Below are positions 6,888 to 13,338 of a DNA stretch of 14,372 nucleotides, piece by piece. Below the pieces are notes generated by a model. That model made no database searches. It was not told the origin of the DNA and saw nothing but the letters and a program-made list of their open reading frames with translations. Within the stretch, counting starts at the first letter, position 1. Every line of letters begins with the position of its first letter. Both the position numbers and the translations under genes were made by a program. The stretch comes from Deltaproteobacteria bacterium RIFCSPLOWO2_02_56_12 (GTDB taxonomy: Bacteria; Desulfobacterota; Binatia; UBA9968), in contig MGRY01000019.1 in NCBI GenBank assembly GCA_001799045.1, forward strand, positions 319 to 14,690, read 5' to 3'.

Positions 6888-7745
6888 CTAGCTCAACGAC
6901 CGTACCAGATACGCCTCTACTCCCTCCTTACGCAAGCGATGAAAGGCCCCCCTGGCTATTTGCCGCGATGGAAAAACTCCAAAGACGGAGGAACCGCTCC
7001 CAGACATAAGGGCCCCCACTGCACCTTCCTGAATTAACCTCTGTTTAAGGAAAGCTATTCGCGGGTAACGACGCATGGCGACTTTTTCCAGGTCATTAAC
7101 CAGAAGGCGCTTAAGCCCTTCAGAATCCCTCAGGGAGATTTGAATGCTAGTATTTTCAATAGCTTTTGTCAACTTACCAAAACGGAAGTGACGATAAACC
7201 CAGCGCGTGGAAACCGGGAATCCCGGGTAGAGGATAACCATCCAGAGGCGAGGAAAAAAGGGCAGGCGGCGCAGTAACTCCCCGATGCCGCGGGCCCTTG
7301 CCGGACGCGCATCAATAAAGAAAGGTACGTCGGCGCCCAGCGAAGCAGCCAGGGAAAGGATTTCCCTGCGCTTCAAGCCAAAACCGAAAAGCCGGTCGAG
7401 TCCTTTCAACGTGGCAGCGGCGTCACTGCTGCCGCCGCCCAACCCTCCCCCTACGGGAATTCCCTTGCGGATATGAATGTGAACAGGGTCTAGAATGCCC
7501 TTTCTTGTCAGCAGCAGAGATGCCGCCTGGTAGGCAAGGTTTGCCGTTCCGGATGGAACCAGCGGGTGATTGCACGTCACCTTCAAATCTCCCAGCGCTG
7601 CCTTTTTCGACTTGGACCTGCTAATTTGAACCTCGTCGTAGAGATCGACCGGAATCATCACCGTGTCCAAGAGATGGTAGCCGTCTTTTCTCTTTCCTAC
7701 GATCCGAAGGGAGAGATTGACCTTTGCGGGCGCTCGAATCCTCAT
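6888..7745 (-). CDS. ispE: 4-diphosphocytidyl-2-C-methyl-D-erythritol kinase
   Basis: IspE phosphorylates CDP-methylerythritol with ATP, the fourth step of the MEP isoprenoid pathway in the cytosol. The 285-residue GHMP-kinase protein shows the N-terminal APAKVNLSLRIVGKRKDGYH (residues 5-24, with active-site Lys8). The glycine-rich ATP loop is IPVGGGLGGGSSDAA (96-110). GADVPFF (137-143) carries the catalytic Asp139, followed by GIGE (153-156). The C-terminal GSGSS motif is near residue 250. The ATG at 7745 has only a weak purine stretch upstream. It is the first gene of the housekeeping block and is divergent from tRNA-Arg. Confidence 0.96.
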   Translation of the reverse strand: MRIRAPAKVNLSLRIVGKRKDGYHLLDTVMIPVDLYDEVQISRSKSKKAALGDLKVTCNHPLVPSGTANLAYQAASLLLTRKGILDPVHIHIRKGIPVGGGLGGGSSDAAATLKGLDRLFGFGLKRREILSLAASLGADVPFFIDARPARARGIGELLRRLPFFPRLWMVILYPGFPVSTRWVYRHFRFGKLTKAIENTSIQISLRDSEGLKRLLVNDLEKVAMRRYPRIAFLKQRLIQEGAVGALMSGSGSSVFGVFPSRQIARGAFHRLRKEGVEAYLVRSLS

Positions 7746-7822
7746 CGTTCTTTAGGTAACATAGTGGCCCGGAGTTGCCAAGGATCTCACGCAGAGGAAA
7801 CGCGCATGGATACCAAGGAACA

Positions 7823-7851
7823 TTGACTCGTTCCCGGTCGAATGATAGAAA
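7823..7851 (+). promoter_or_regulatory. sigma-70-type promoter of tRNA-Arg
   Basis: TTGACT (7823-7828) and TAGAAA (7846-7851) are separated by exactly 17 bases. They match the -35 consensus in 5 of 6 and the -10 consensus in 4 of 6 positions. The -10 box ends 7 bases before the first base of tRNA-Arg, so transcription would start at or almost at the mature 5' end. Confidence 0.6.
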
Positions 7852-7858
7852 ATTCACG

Positions 7859-7933
7859 GCGCCCGTAGTGAAAAGGATATCACGAGGGTCTCCGGAACCC
7901 TAAGTCCGAGTTCGATTCTCGGCGGGCGCACCA
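7859..7933 (+). tRNA. tRNA-Arg (anticodon CCG)
   Basis: This is the only plus-strand gene seen. The acceptor stem is GCGCCCG with CGGGCGC, followed by discriminator A and an encoded CCA. The D arm is GTGA/TCAC around a loop with GG. The anticodon stem AGGGT/ACCCT encloses CTCCGGA, giving CCG, which reads the Arg codon CGG. The T arm is CCGAG-TTCGATT-CTCGG. It lies between ispE (divergent) and the cupredoxin-like genes (convergent). Confidence 0.96.
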
Positions 7934-7968
7934 TCCAATAAGAGCTAAGAGCTTGTCGTCCACCACAT

Positions 7969-7995
7969 GCCCTCGCCGGCCGGGGCCTACTTTTT
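7969..7995 (+). terminator. possible terminator of tRNA-Arg
   Basis: GCCCT (7969-7973) can pair with GGGGC (7982-7986, one G-T pair) around an 8-base GC-rich loop. After four bases comes TTTTT (7991-7995). The T-run is inside the 3' end of the convergent cupredoxin-like gene, where it encodes its Lys-rich tail. The stem is imperfect, so the call is tentative. Confidence 0.35.
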
Positions 7996-8610
7996 CTTCA
8001 GCTCCATATCCAAAGCGAGCACTTCACCCTCGCGCACCAGTTCAAAAGGCGCCTCCCTGGTCCCAAACTCGGGATGCCATACCTCCAACCGGTACTTCCC
8101 CAACACCACTCCACTCAAACTGTAGTTCCCACGACTGTCGGTCACCACAAAATAACTGTGCCCCTTCACCACCACATACGCCTCCATGCTCGGATGCACA
8201 TTACATAAAATTTTGACAACTCCGGCCTTATCAAACGTAACACTCCGGCTCTTCCCGGGCGCATAAAGTCCTAAATCAAACTTCTTCGCCTCCGAGGTCG
8301 AAAATACGTTGTGAAATGTCTTGTCGTTGTTCGGAAACTCCACCACCGCCCCAACCTGTACCGCCAACACCCGCGGAATGAACCTTAGCTCCCGCTGATC
8401 CATCACCGCCTTCTTCGATTTGAGATTTGAGATCTGAGATTTGAGATACTTCTCTGGCAGCCCCTCAACCGAGACGACAACATCCGAGGTCGGCCTTCCC
8501 CCTATGGTTATGCTCCCCTTCACAATCCCCGTCTTGGCTGGCTCTGCACCCAAAGCTACGGCGGGAAAAACTAGCCCAAAAGCTACTACCCACAACCAAT
8601 AGCCCCTCAT
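7987..8610 (-). CDS. secreted cupredoxin-like protein with C-terminal carboxypeptidase-regulatory-like domain
   Basis: This is a 207-residue exported protein. Residues 1-22 form a signal peptide ending ALGA. A short beta region (about 28-55) precedes a cupredoxin-like domain (about 68-148). Its His100 in FHNVF, with Cys136, His139 and Met142 in LCNVHPSM, gives the ligand pattern of a type-1 copper site. Residues about 150-205 (SYFVVTDSRGNYSLSGVVLGKYRLEVWHP) resemble a carboxypeptidase-regulatory-like beta domain. Similar proteins are often labelled methylamine utilization protein; no methylamine genes are present here. Residues 57-66 (KSQISNLKSK) are encoded by a heptanucleotide repeat and replace the usual linker. 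The ATG overlaps the upstream paralogue's stop by 4 bases (ATGA), indicating translational coupling. Electron transfer or copper binding in the envelope is inferred, not shown. Confidence 0.85.
   Translation of the reverse strand: MRGYWLWVVAFGLVFPAVALGAEPAKTGIVKGSITIGGRPTSDVVVSVEGLPEKYLKSQISNLKSKKAVMDQRELRFIPRVLAVQVGAVVEFPNNDKTFHNVFSTSEAKKFDLGLYAPGKSRSVTFDKAGVVKILCNVHPSMEAYVVVKGHSYFVVTDSRGNYSLSGVVLGKYRLEVWHPEFGTREAPFELVREGEVLALDMELKKK
8417..8444. repeat. heptanucleotide tandem repeat inside the cupredoxin-like gene
   Basis: Four contiguous 7-base units are present: GATTTGA, GATTTGA, GATCTGA and GATTTGA. On the coding strand they read TCAAATC-type units and encode part of KSQISNLKS. Because 7 is not a multiple of 3, gain or loss of one unit would shift the frame. 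The tract falls in a linker between beta regions and leaves the copper-site residues intact. Confidence 0.85.
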
Positions 8611-9323
8611 CTCTTCTTTACCCCCTGGGATGTCGAAAGCATAAAGTCCACCTTCGATACCGCTCCCCCCTTTATCTCTACCCGCTTCTCCTCTACCCCC
8701 AAACTCTCATGCCATACCTTCAACCGATAGCTCCCCGCCGGTATATCAGTGATCTGGTACTCCCCGTATAAATCCGTCACCGCATAATACGGATGCTCGC
8801 TTACCGCCACATACGCCCTCATCCACGGATGCGCTTCACATAGTATCTTGATCACCCCGGAACTCACTAATGCCTTGCGGCTTACTCTCCCGGGATAAAG
8901 CCCTACGTTAAATTGCGGCTGCCCGTCCGGCGTGTACGCATGAACCGTGTGCAATATCGGATCGCTGTTCTTCATCATTAAAAATTGCCCTACACTCGCC
9001 GCCTGAACGTGTGGAACAAACCGGCACTTCGCATTGTCCAGCTCATGCACCGCCTCCCGCTCCACCACCTTGCCTTTGCTCACCCCCTCCAATGTCACCA
9101 CCGCATACCTCACCCCCTGCCCTACCCCTACCACCAAACTCTCATCGACTACCTTCCCGCATACCTCCCGGTTCTTGGTTACCTCCAAATACCCGCCCTT
9201 CACTACCTTCCCCTCTACCTTCACAAATCCGCCAACCCTCCCGCCATTCGCTACCACTACCTCCTCGTACCCCATCGCAGGTGAGGAAAAGGACATGAGA
9301 ATGAATAACAACAACCAATACAT
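8607..9323 (-). CDS. secreted cupredoxin-like protein, paralogue of the downstream gene
   Basis: This is a 238-residue exported protein. Residues 1-18 (MYWLLLFILMSFSSPAMG) are a signal peptide. A Gly/Val-rich beta region (about 20-90) holds Cys55; Cys100 follows just before the cupredoxin-like domain, and the two could form a disulfide. The cupredoxin-like part (about 100-175) has RFVPHVQAASVG, His125 in ILHTVHAY, and Cys162, His165 and Met168 in LCEAHPWM, a type-1 copper pattern. Residues about 178-230 form a carboxypeptidase-regulatory-like domain (YYAVTDLYGEYQITDIPAG). The ATG at 9323 is chosen because GGGGAG lies 4 bases upstream and the signal peptide then starts properly; the frame continues to a TTG at 9383. 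The coding strand is unusually rich in G and in GTG/GTA and GGG codons compared with neighbours. It is the first gene of a two-gene operon. Confidence 0.83.
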   Translation of the reverse strand: MYWLLLFILMSFSSPAMGYEEVVVANGGRVGGFVKVEGKVVKGGYLEVTKNREVCGKVVDESLVVGVGQGVRYAVVTLEGVSKGKVVEREAVHELDNAKCRFVPHVQAASVGQFLMMKNSDPILHTVHAYTPDGQPQFNVGLYPGRVSRKALVSSGVIKILCEAHPWMRAYVAVSEHPYYAVTDLYGEYQITDIPAGSYRLKVWHESLGVEEKRVEIKGGAVSKVDFMLSTSQGVKKR

Positions 9324-9424
9324 AAGACTCCCCTTTGCACTGCCGATCATAGCAGGAGAATTATTAGCATAATCAGCGGGCAATATGCCAGAAAATTATT
9401 TCCTATTTTCTTTTGCTCTTTCTT

Positions 9425-9445
9425 ATTTCCCGATTCCCCATTCAG
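9425..9445. repeat. short heptamer-like repeat at the 3' end of the beta-CASP gene
   Basis: ATTTCCC, GATTCCC and CATTCAG lie in 7-base register and overlap the stop codon of the MBL gene (9442-9444). The copies are imperfect and few, so the repeat call is tentative. It resembles the other two 7-base tracts in the window in period but not in sequence. Confidence 0.35.
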
Positions 9446-10839
9446 GCCAAGATGACCCTTTGGCCGTTTTTTGGAATCTCCGTGTTCCATCGTAGCTTCT
9501 TACCGATAAGCTCGGCTAACGCCGAACTCGCAGGGAATTCTCCATGGACTACAAAGGTCTTTTGCGGCGCCCTGGTAAAATTCCCCAACCAGCGGAGAAT
9601 CTCTTGCTGATCGGCATGGGCCGAAAAGCCGTCGATCGTTTTGATTTTCGCGCGAACGGGGACCATCTCCCCGAACATCTTGATCTCCTTTTTCCCGTCC
9701 TGAAGCGCTCTGCCGCGTGTCCCTTCAGCTTGAAATCCCACGAAAAGAACCGTTGTCCTTGGATCCGGAAGCCGAAGCCTGAGATGGTGCAGGACCCGCC
9801 CGCCGGTCGCCATGCCGCTCGCCGAGACGATGATCAAAGGACCCGACAGGTCATTGATGGCCCTCGACTCTTCCGGCGAGCGGGCAAGATGAAACTGCCG
9901 GCAGCAGAGGGGACAAAGCTTCTGGTCCATTAAAAGCTTCATATCGAGGTCGTGCTCCTCCGGATGAGCACAGTAGATATCTGTGACATTGATGGCCATC
10001 GGGCTATCGACATAAACCGGGAGAGAAGGGATCCTTCCCTGATCCTCCAACTGCCTGATAAAGTAGATCAGCTCCTGGGTTCGTCCCACGGCAAAAGAAG
10101 GTATGATCAGGCATCCCCTTTCCTCCGCCACATCATGGATCACTCTTGCCAGCTCCTCCTCCGGCTTGTCCGGATGGATGCGATCCCCGTAAGTGGACTC
10201 GACAAGAAGCCAATCGGCCTGTCCCACCGGATCAGGATCTCTCAGGATCGGCCTGTGATAGCGCCCTAGATCTCCCGAATCGACAAGATACCTTTTTCTT
10301 CCGTCAATCTCTAAAGTAATTCGCACCGCCGCGGCCCCGAGAATGTGTCCCGTGCGGAAGAAGCGGAGTGAGACCCCTTGCGCCAGCTCCACCTCCCCGG
10401 AGTAGTTTGTGCGGCGGAGGAGATCCAAAGAACGGTAGGCGTCCTCAACCGTATAAAGCGGCAAAGCGGGCTTGTGCTTTGAATAACCCCGCTGGTTGGC
10501 GTAGCGCGCCTCTTCCTCCTGCAAGTGAGCCGCGTCCGGGAGCAACACTCTCAGAAGATCGCAGGTGGCGGGCGTTGCATAAACATCGCCCCTAAACCCT
10601 TGCTGCACGAACTTGGGAAGGAAACCGGAATGATCGATATGGGCATGAGTGAGGATAACGGCCCTTAGCTCCTTGGGACGTATCGGCAGAGGAGCCCAGT
10701 TGCGAAGCCTGTATTCCTTCAACCCTTGGAACAGGCCGCAATCCAGCAGAAACTGATCTTCGCCGGCGGTCAGAAGAAACTTGGACCCTGTAACCGTGCC
10801 GCTGCCACCGAGGAATTGCAGTGTCAGTTGATTGCTCAT
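9442..10839 (-). CDS. beta-CASP metallo-beta-lactamase fold RNA-processing nuclease
   Basis: This is a 465-residue cytosolic protein of the beta-CASP family (CPSF73/TTHA0252-like), whose members cut RNA with two zinc ions. The metallo-beta-lactamase core has THAHIDHSG (64-72) with His65, His67, Asp69 and His70, then His165 in RTGHILGA and Asp190 in VDSGDLG. Beta-CASP motif A is VESTYGDR (213-220, acidic Glu214). The beta-CASP insert includes PSFAVGRTQE and SGMATGGRVLHHL. Near the C-terminus are GFQAEGTRGR, GFSAHADQQE (motif B His) and VHGE (motif C). The length is normal and no KH domain is visible. The ATG at 10839 has a weak ribosome binding site. The gene lies 87 bases after the Gdt1-like gene, so co-transcription is possible but uncertain. 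Substrate RNA is unknown. Confidence 0.93.
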   Translation of the reverse strand: MSNQLTLQFLGGSGTVTGSKFLLTAGEDQFLLDCGLFQGLKEYRLRNWAPLPIRPKELRAVILTHAHIDHSGFLPKFVQQGFRGDVYATPATCDLLRVLLPDAAHLQEEEARYANQRGYSKHKPALPLYTVEDAYRSLDLLRRTNYSGEVELAQGVSLRFFRTGHILGAAAVRITLEIDGRKRYLVDSGDLGRYHRPILRDPDPVGQADWLLVESTYGDRIHPDKPEEELARVIHDVAEERGCLIIPSFAVGRTQELIYFIRQLEDQGRIPSLPVYVDSPMAINVTDIYCAHPEEHDLDMKLLMDQKLCPLCCRQFHLARSPEESRAINDLSGPLIIVSASGMATGGRVLHHLRLRLPDPRTTVLFVGFQAEGTRGRALQDGKKEIKMFGEMVPVRAKIKTIDGFSAHADQQEILRWLGNFTRAPQKTFVVHGEFPASSALAELIGKKLRWNTEIPKNGQRVILA

Positions 10840-10926
10840 ACTATCTTGAAGCAGGCCGCGGCCTGAGACTCAACCCGGCCCGTGCGGGAGAGCGCAAGAA
10901 CGGCCCCGGAAATAGCAGCATCCTCT

Positions 10927-11199
10927 CTAGGAACGGGCGCCGATCAGCATCCAGAGCCCGATTGCGACAAATCCTAAACCGGCCGCAACCCTAAGGGTCG
11001 AGGGAGGCACGACGCGTGAAACTTGAGCTCCAAAAAGAACCGCTAGAAGACTTGCGAAAACCAGAGCCGCGGAGGCAGCGGCGAAAACTTCCCACCGGCT
11101 AAGGTTTTGGTCCGCCGCAAACAGCAGAGTTGCCACCTGGGTCTTATCGCCAAGTTCAGCCATAAAGACACTCAAAAAAACCACCAGCAGTGCTTTCAA
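10927..11199 (-). CDS. half-size Gdt1/TMEM165 (UPF0016) family cation transporter
   Basis: This is a 90-residue membrane protein with three hydrophobic segments (about 3-26, 35-60 and 68-87). It carries the UPF0016 signature ELGDKTQ at residues 15-21, whose acidic residues are thought to bind the cation. Family members move Mn2+ or Ca2+ against protons; bacterial relatives include Mn exporters. The protein contains only one copy of the motif-bearing repeat, so it would have to act as a dimer or with a second half encoded elsewhere; no partner half is adjacent. The TTG start at 11199 has GGGAGG 6 bases upstream. It follows the YeeE pair by 43 bases. Confidence 0.87.
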   Translation of the reverse strand: MKALLVVFLSVFMAELGDKTQVATLLFAADQNLSRWEVFAAASAALVFASLLAVLFGAQVSRVVPPSTLRVAAGLGFVAIGLWMLIGARS

Positions 11200-11242
11200 T
11201 GAGAACCTCCCTAAGCTAGTTATTGAGCCGGGAGTGTATCAT

Positions 11243-11833
11243 TTACGTGCCCTTTGTGGCAAATTTCTGCGCTACCGCTGCAAGCCAGAATAAGCCTAAG
11301 GCCATCCCCGCTATTAGCATTGCGATTACCCACGAAGGTAGTCCAAATAATCCCGGCAGAGTTTCATGACCCATACCGCCGCTCCAGGCAAAGTCGTAGA
11401 TAACCGGGTAGATCTCAGCGAAGCCAAGGATGCCGAGAATGATTCCGATCATGAAAACCAGAGCATCTAATTTTCCGCTGGCCGCGCCCACGGCCGCAGT
11501 ACCGGGGCAATAACCTCCTACGACAAAGCCGAGCCCTATCAGCAATCCTCCCAGGGCCTGAGGCCATAGGTAGGTGCCGGGAATCGCCAGCATACTGAGA
11601 TCTATCCGCCCTACTGCTCCCAACAAGAGCAAACCAACCGCTCCCACTACAACCGCGGTGAACATGACCCGAAGGAGCGCAAAATCCCGGAAGTAAAACA
11701 TAGCCGTCAGCTTCCTTGCGCTGCCAAAGCCGGCCCTTTCGAGAAAAAACCCAAAGAGGAGCCCGGCAACCAGCGCGAAAACGAGTCCAATCTCCGGAGT
11801 TAAGATCTCATTGGGCACAAGGGGACCATTCAT
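11243..11833 (-). CDS. YeeE/YedE family transporter half (CPG motif)
   Basis: This is a 196-residue inner-membrane protein with about five or six hydrophobic segments. It belongs to the YeeE/YedE (sulfur transport, DUF395/DUF6691-like) family, whose characterised member TsuA imports thiosulfate via conserved cysteines. The key motif is GGYCPGTAAVGAASG with Cys109 (numbered from the ATG at 11833). ERAGFGSARKLTAMFYF near residue 32-48 is also typical. The ATG at 11833 overlaps the upstream stop as ATGA, which is preferred over a GTG two codons earlier. With the upstream gene it forms a split transporter in which each half brings one cysteine loop. The sulfur substrate is inferred from the family. 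Confidence 0.88.
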   Translation of the reverse strand: MNGPLVPNEILTPEIGLVFALVAGLLFGFFLERAGFGSARKLTAMFYFRDFALLRVMFTAVVVGAVGLLLLGAVGRIDLSMLAIPGTYLWPQALGGLLIGLGFVVGGYCPGTAAVGAASGKLDALVFMIGIILGILGFAEIYPVIYDFAWSGGMGHETLPGLFGLPSWVIAMLIAGMALGLFWLAAVAQKFATKGT

Positions 11834-12360
11834 TGCCACTCTCTCCTAACCAACCAAGCAAACATGTATCCGCCCAGAAAAAAAGCCAGGGTAAAGAGCC
11901 AGCTCCCCACCGCCAGGACAGCTCCGCCGGAGAGAGCCTGCCCGCTGGTGCAGCCCTGAGCCAGGCGCGAGCCGAATCCGACAGAGATCCCGCCGCCAAG
12001 GGCAAAGAGCAGTCGATCTACTTCTCCGATCTTTGGGCCGCGCTCGATTTGAAATTGGAACCGTCTAGCAGTCAGCGCGCCGAGGAAACCACCGAGCAGC
12101 ACCCCGAGCATCTCGATCACGATCCAGCTCTGCGAAAGCGGCCCGAGCTCGAGATAGCGCCTGAGGTAGATATTGGTTTGGGCATGCTCCGGCGCTTCGG
12201 TCTCGAGCATCCTGGCGGCGAGTTGAGTATAGGCCCCGGAGGCGCCGACGCCGTGGCCCATGACGTAGTAGGTGAGAATCAACGTCAGACCGATAGCCAG
12301 CCCCGCCACGTAGGCAGACCAGTAGGCGGGTTTTTCCGCAGGCGGATTATCGCGCTCCAT
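11830..12360 (-). CDS. YeeE/YedE family transporter half (QGCTSG motif)
   Basis: This is a 176-residue inner-membrane protein with about four hydrophobic segments and a periplasmic-type loop (about residues 45-75). The conserved cysteine lies in RLAQGCTSGQALSGG (Cys137 from the ATG at 12360), the other half-site motif of the YeeE/YedE sulfur-compound transporters. The frame continues six codons to a TTG at 12378; neither start has a good ribosome binding site, so the start is uncertain. Its stop overlaps the next half's ATG by 4 bases, so the two are translationally coupled and probably assemble together. It follows the Met-rich protein gene closely. Confidence 0.87.
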   Translation of the reverse strand: MERDNPPAEKPAYWSAYVAGLAIGLTLILTYYVMGHGVGASGAYTQLAARMLETEAPEHAQTNIYLRRYLELGPLSQSWIVIEMLGVLLGGFLGALTARRFQFQIERGPKIGEVDRLLFALGGGISVGFGSRLAQGCTSGQALSGGAVLAVGSWLFTLAFFLGGYMFAWLVRREWQ

Positions 12361-12407
12361 GATCTTGCTCGCTGCCAACTACTGTGCGCGAAGCGGGCAA
12401 ATTCACC

Positions 12408-12815
12408 CTACTTGGCTTCTTCCATGGCCTTGCCGTGCTTCATCATCACCTCGCCCATCGCCTTGAGCAGCTCACCTCGGAACTGAAGCATCTTGCCCAT
12501 GGTCTTGGGGTCCATCTGACCACTACCCATCATCCGCATCATGCCCATACCGGATGGCCTCATTTGACCGCCCATCATGCCGGGCATCATCCCCATGCCG
12601 CCGCTCATCCCGCTCATCATTGGGCACATCATGCCCATCATACCCTGCCCCATCATCCCTCCACCCATCATGGGTGGCTGGCCCGTGGGCTGATCCTGCT
12701 GCCCGGTCTGGCCCATCATTGGCATCTGCCCGCCCATTTGCGCCTGCGCACTTACATCGGCTAATCCGATCAGGATCAACGCGACCAGAGACATTACCAT
12801 TATCATCCTTTTCAT
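12408..12815 (-). CDS. secreted methionine/glycine-rich protein
   Basis: This is a 135-residue protein with a signal peptide (about residues 1-23, ending in DVSA). The rest is low complexity: 37 of 135 residues are Met, mostly as MM, MGGQM and MMG repeats between residues 27 and 100, with one Cys (Cys64 in GMMCPMM). A C-terminal helical part (about 101-135) is charged and contains MDPKTMGKMLQFRGELLKAM. Met-rich periplasmic segments are known to bind Cu(I) or Ag(I) in CusB/CopA/Pco-type proteins, so a metal-binding or oxidant-scavenging role is plausible but not shown. Family not recognised with certainty. The ATG at 12815 has AAGGAGG at a spacing of about 7. It sits 21 bases after the TrmO-like gene and before the YeeE pair. 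Confidence 0.82.
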   Translation of the reverse strand: MKRMIMVMSLVALILIGLADVSAQAQMGGQMPMMGQTGQQDQPTGQPPMMGGGMMGQGMMGMMCPMMSGMSGGMGMMPGMMGGQMRPSGMGMMRMMGSGQMDPKTMGKMLQFRGELLKAMGEVMMKHGKAMEEAK

Positions 12816-12836
12816 CCTGAGCCCTCCTTTTTGAAT

Positions 12837-13319
12837 CTACATATGCCCCGTCTTATCCATCAATTTCAGGTACCAATCTGGAAGCCCATATTCGTCAGTT
12901 CTGTACTCCGGGCGGTAGCCCTTGATGTCTAGGATAGGGGTACCGTCGAAGTAGTCAAGTCCCTTTACAAACAGTCGCCTGCCCTTCCGGCTTATCAGCC
13001 GGACGAGGGTGAGTCCGATCGGGTTGGGGCGGCTGGGAGAATCGAGCGCAAAGACTCCCAGCAGGGGCAGATCCTCCAACTTGAAACCTCTTTGCACTAG
13101 CCGCTTTGCTTTTACTTGAAGAGGCCCAATCTGTTCCGCCCTAAGTTTGTGGAAGTAGCAGATCAGGAACAGGTGAGAGTAGCCATCTATGCCTTCCAGC
13201 GCCGGTTCATATTCAGGATAAAACTCCAGCTCACCCTCGATCTCCCCTTCCTCTTCTCGCACTTGATCATCGGTGGCATTCACCCTGACCACACCCACAG
13301 GTTTCAAAGAGATCTCCAC
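12837..13319 (-). CDS. TrmO/TsaA-like tRNA m6t6A37 methyltransferase (UPF0066)
   Basis: TrmO uses S-adenosylmethionine to N6-methylate t6A37 in threonine tRNA. The 160-residue product has the short form of the fold. It shows LKPVGVVRV at the N-terminus, GIDGYSHLFLICYFHK (about residues 51-66), the signature DSPSRPNPIGLTLV (about 93-106), and GTPILDIKGYRPEY near 127-140. The start is taken as the GTG at 13319, because AGGAGG lies 7 bases upstream and homology begins there. The frame itself runs on to 13616, but that part only shadows the OsmC gene. It starts 19 bases after the OsmC-like gene. Some family members sit beside metal or molybdenum genes, so a role other than tRNA modification cannot be excluded. 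Confidence 0.88.
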   Translation of the reverse strand: MEISLKPVGVVRVNATDDQVREEEGEIEGELEFYPEYEPALEGIDGYSHLFLICYFHKLRAEQIGPLQVKAKRLVQRGFKLEDLPLLGVFALDSPSRPNPIGLTLVRLISRKGRRLFVKGLDYFDGTPILDIKGYRPEYRTDEYGLPDWYLKLMDKTGHM

Positions 13320-13338
13320 GCGCCCCCCTCCTATCTCC

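Noticed and set aside
7621..7857. Minus-strand open frame upstream of ispE
   Set aside because: It overlaps the ispE N-terminus out of frame, shows no recognisable family, and has no ribosome binding site.
9375..9390. Possible sigma-54 site (TGGCAT, GG-N10-GC) ahead of the cupredoxin-like pair
   Set aside because: The -12 half (CCGC) departs from TTGC and no enhancer or regulator gene is visible; likely chance.
12384..12764. Plus-strand open frame of 126 codons very rich in His
   Set aside because: It is the antisense of the Met-rich gene, whose ATG codons read CAT (His) in reverse. It lacks independent start and ribosome-site support.
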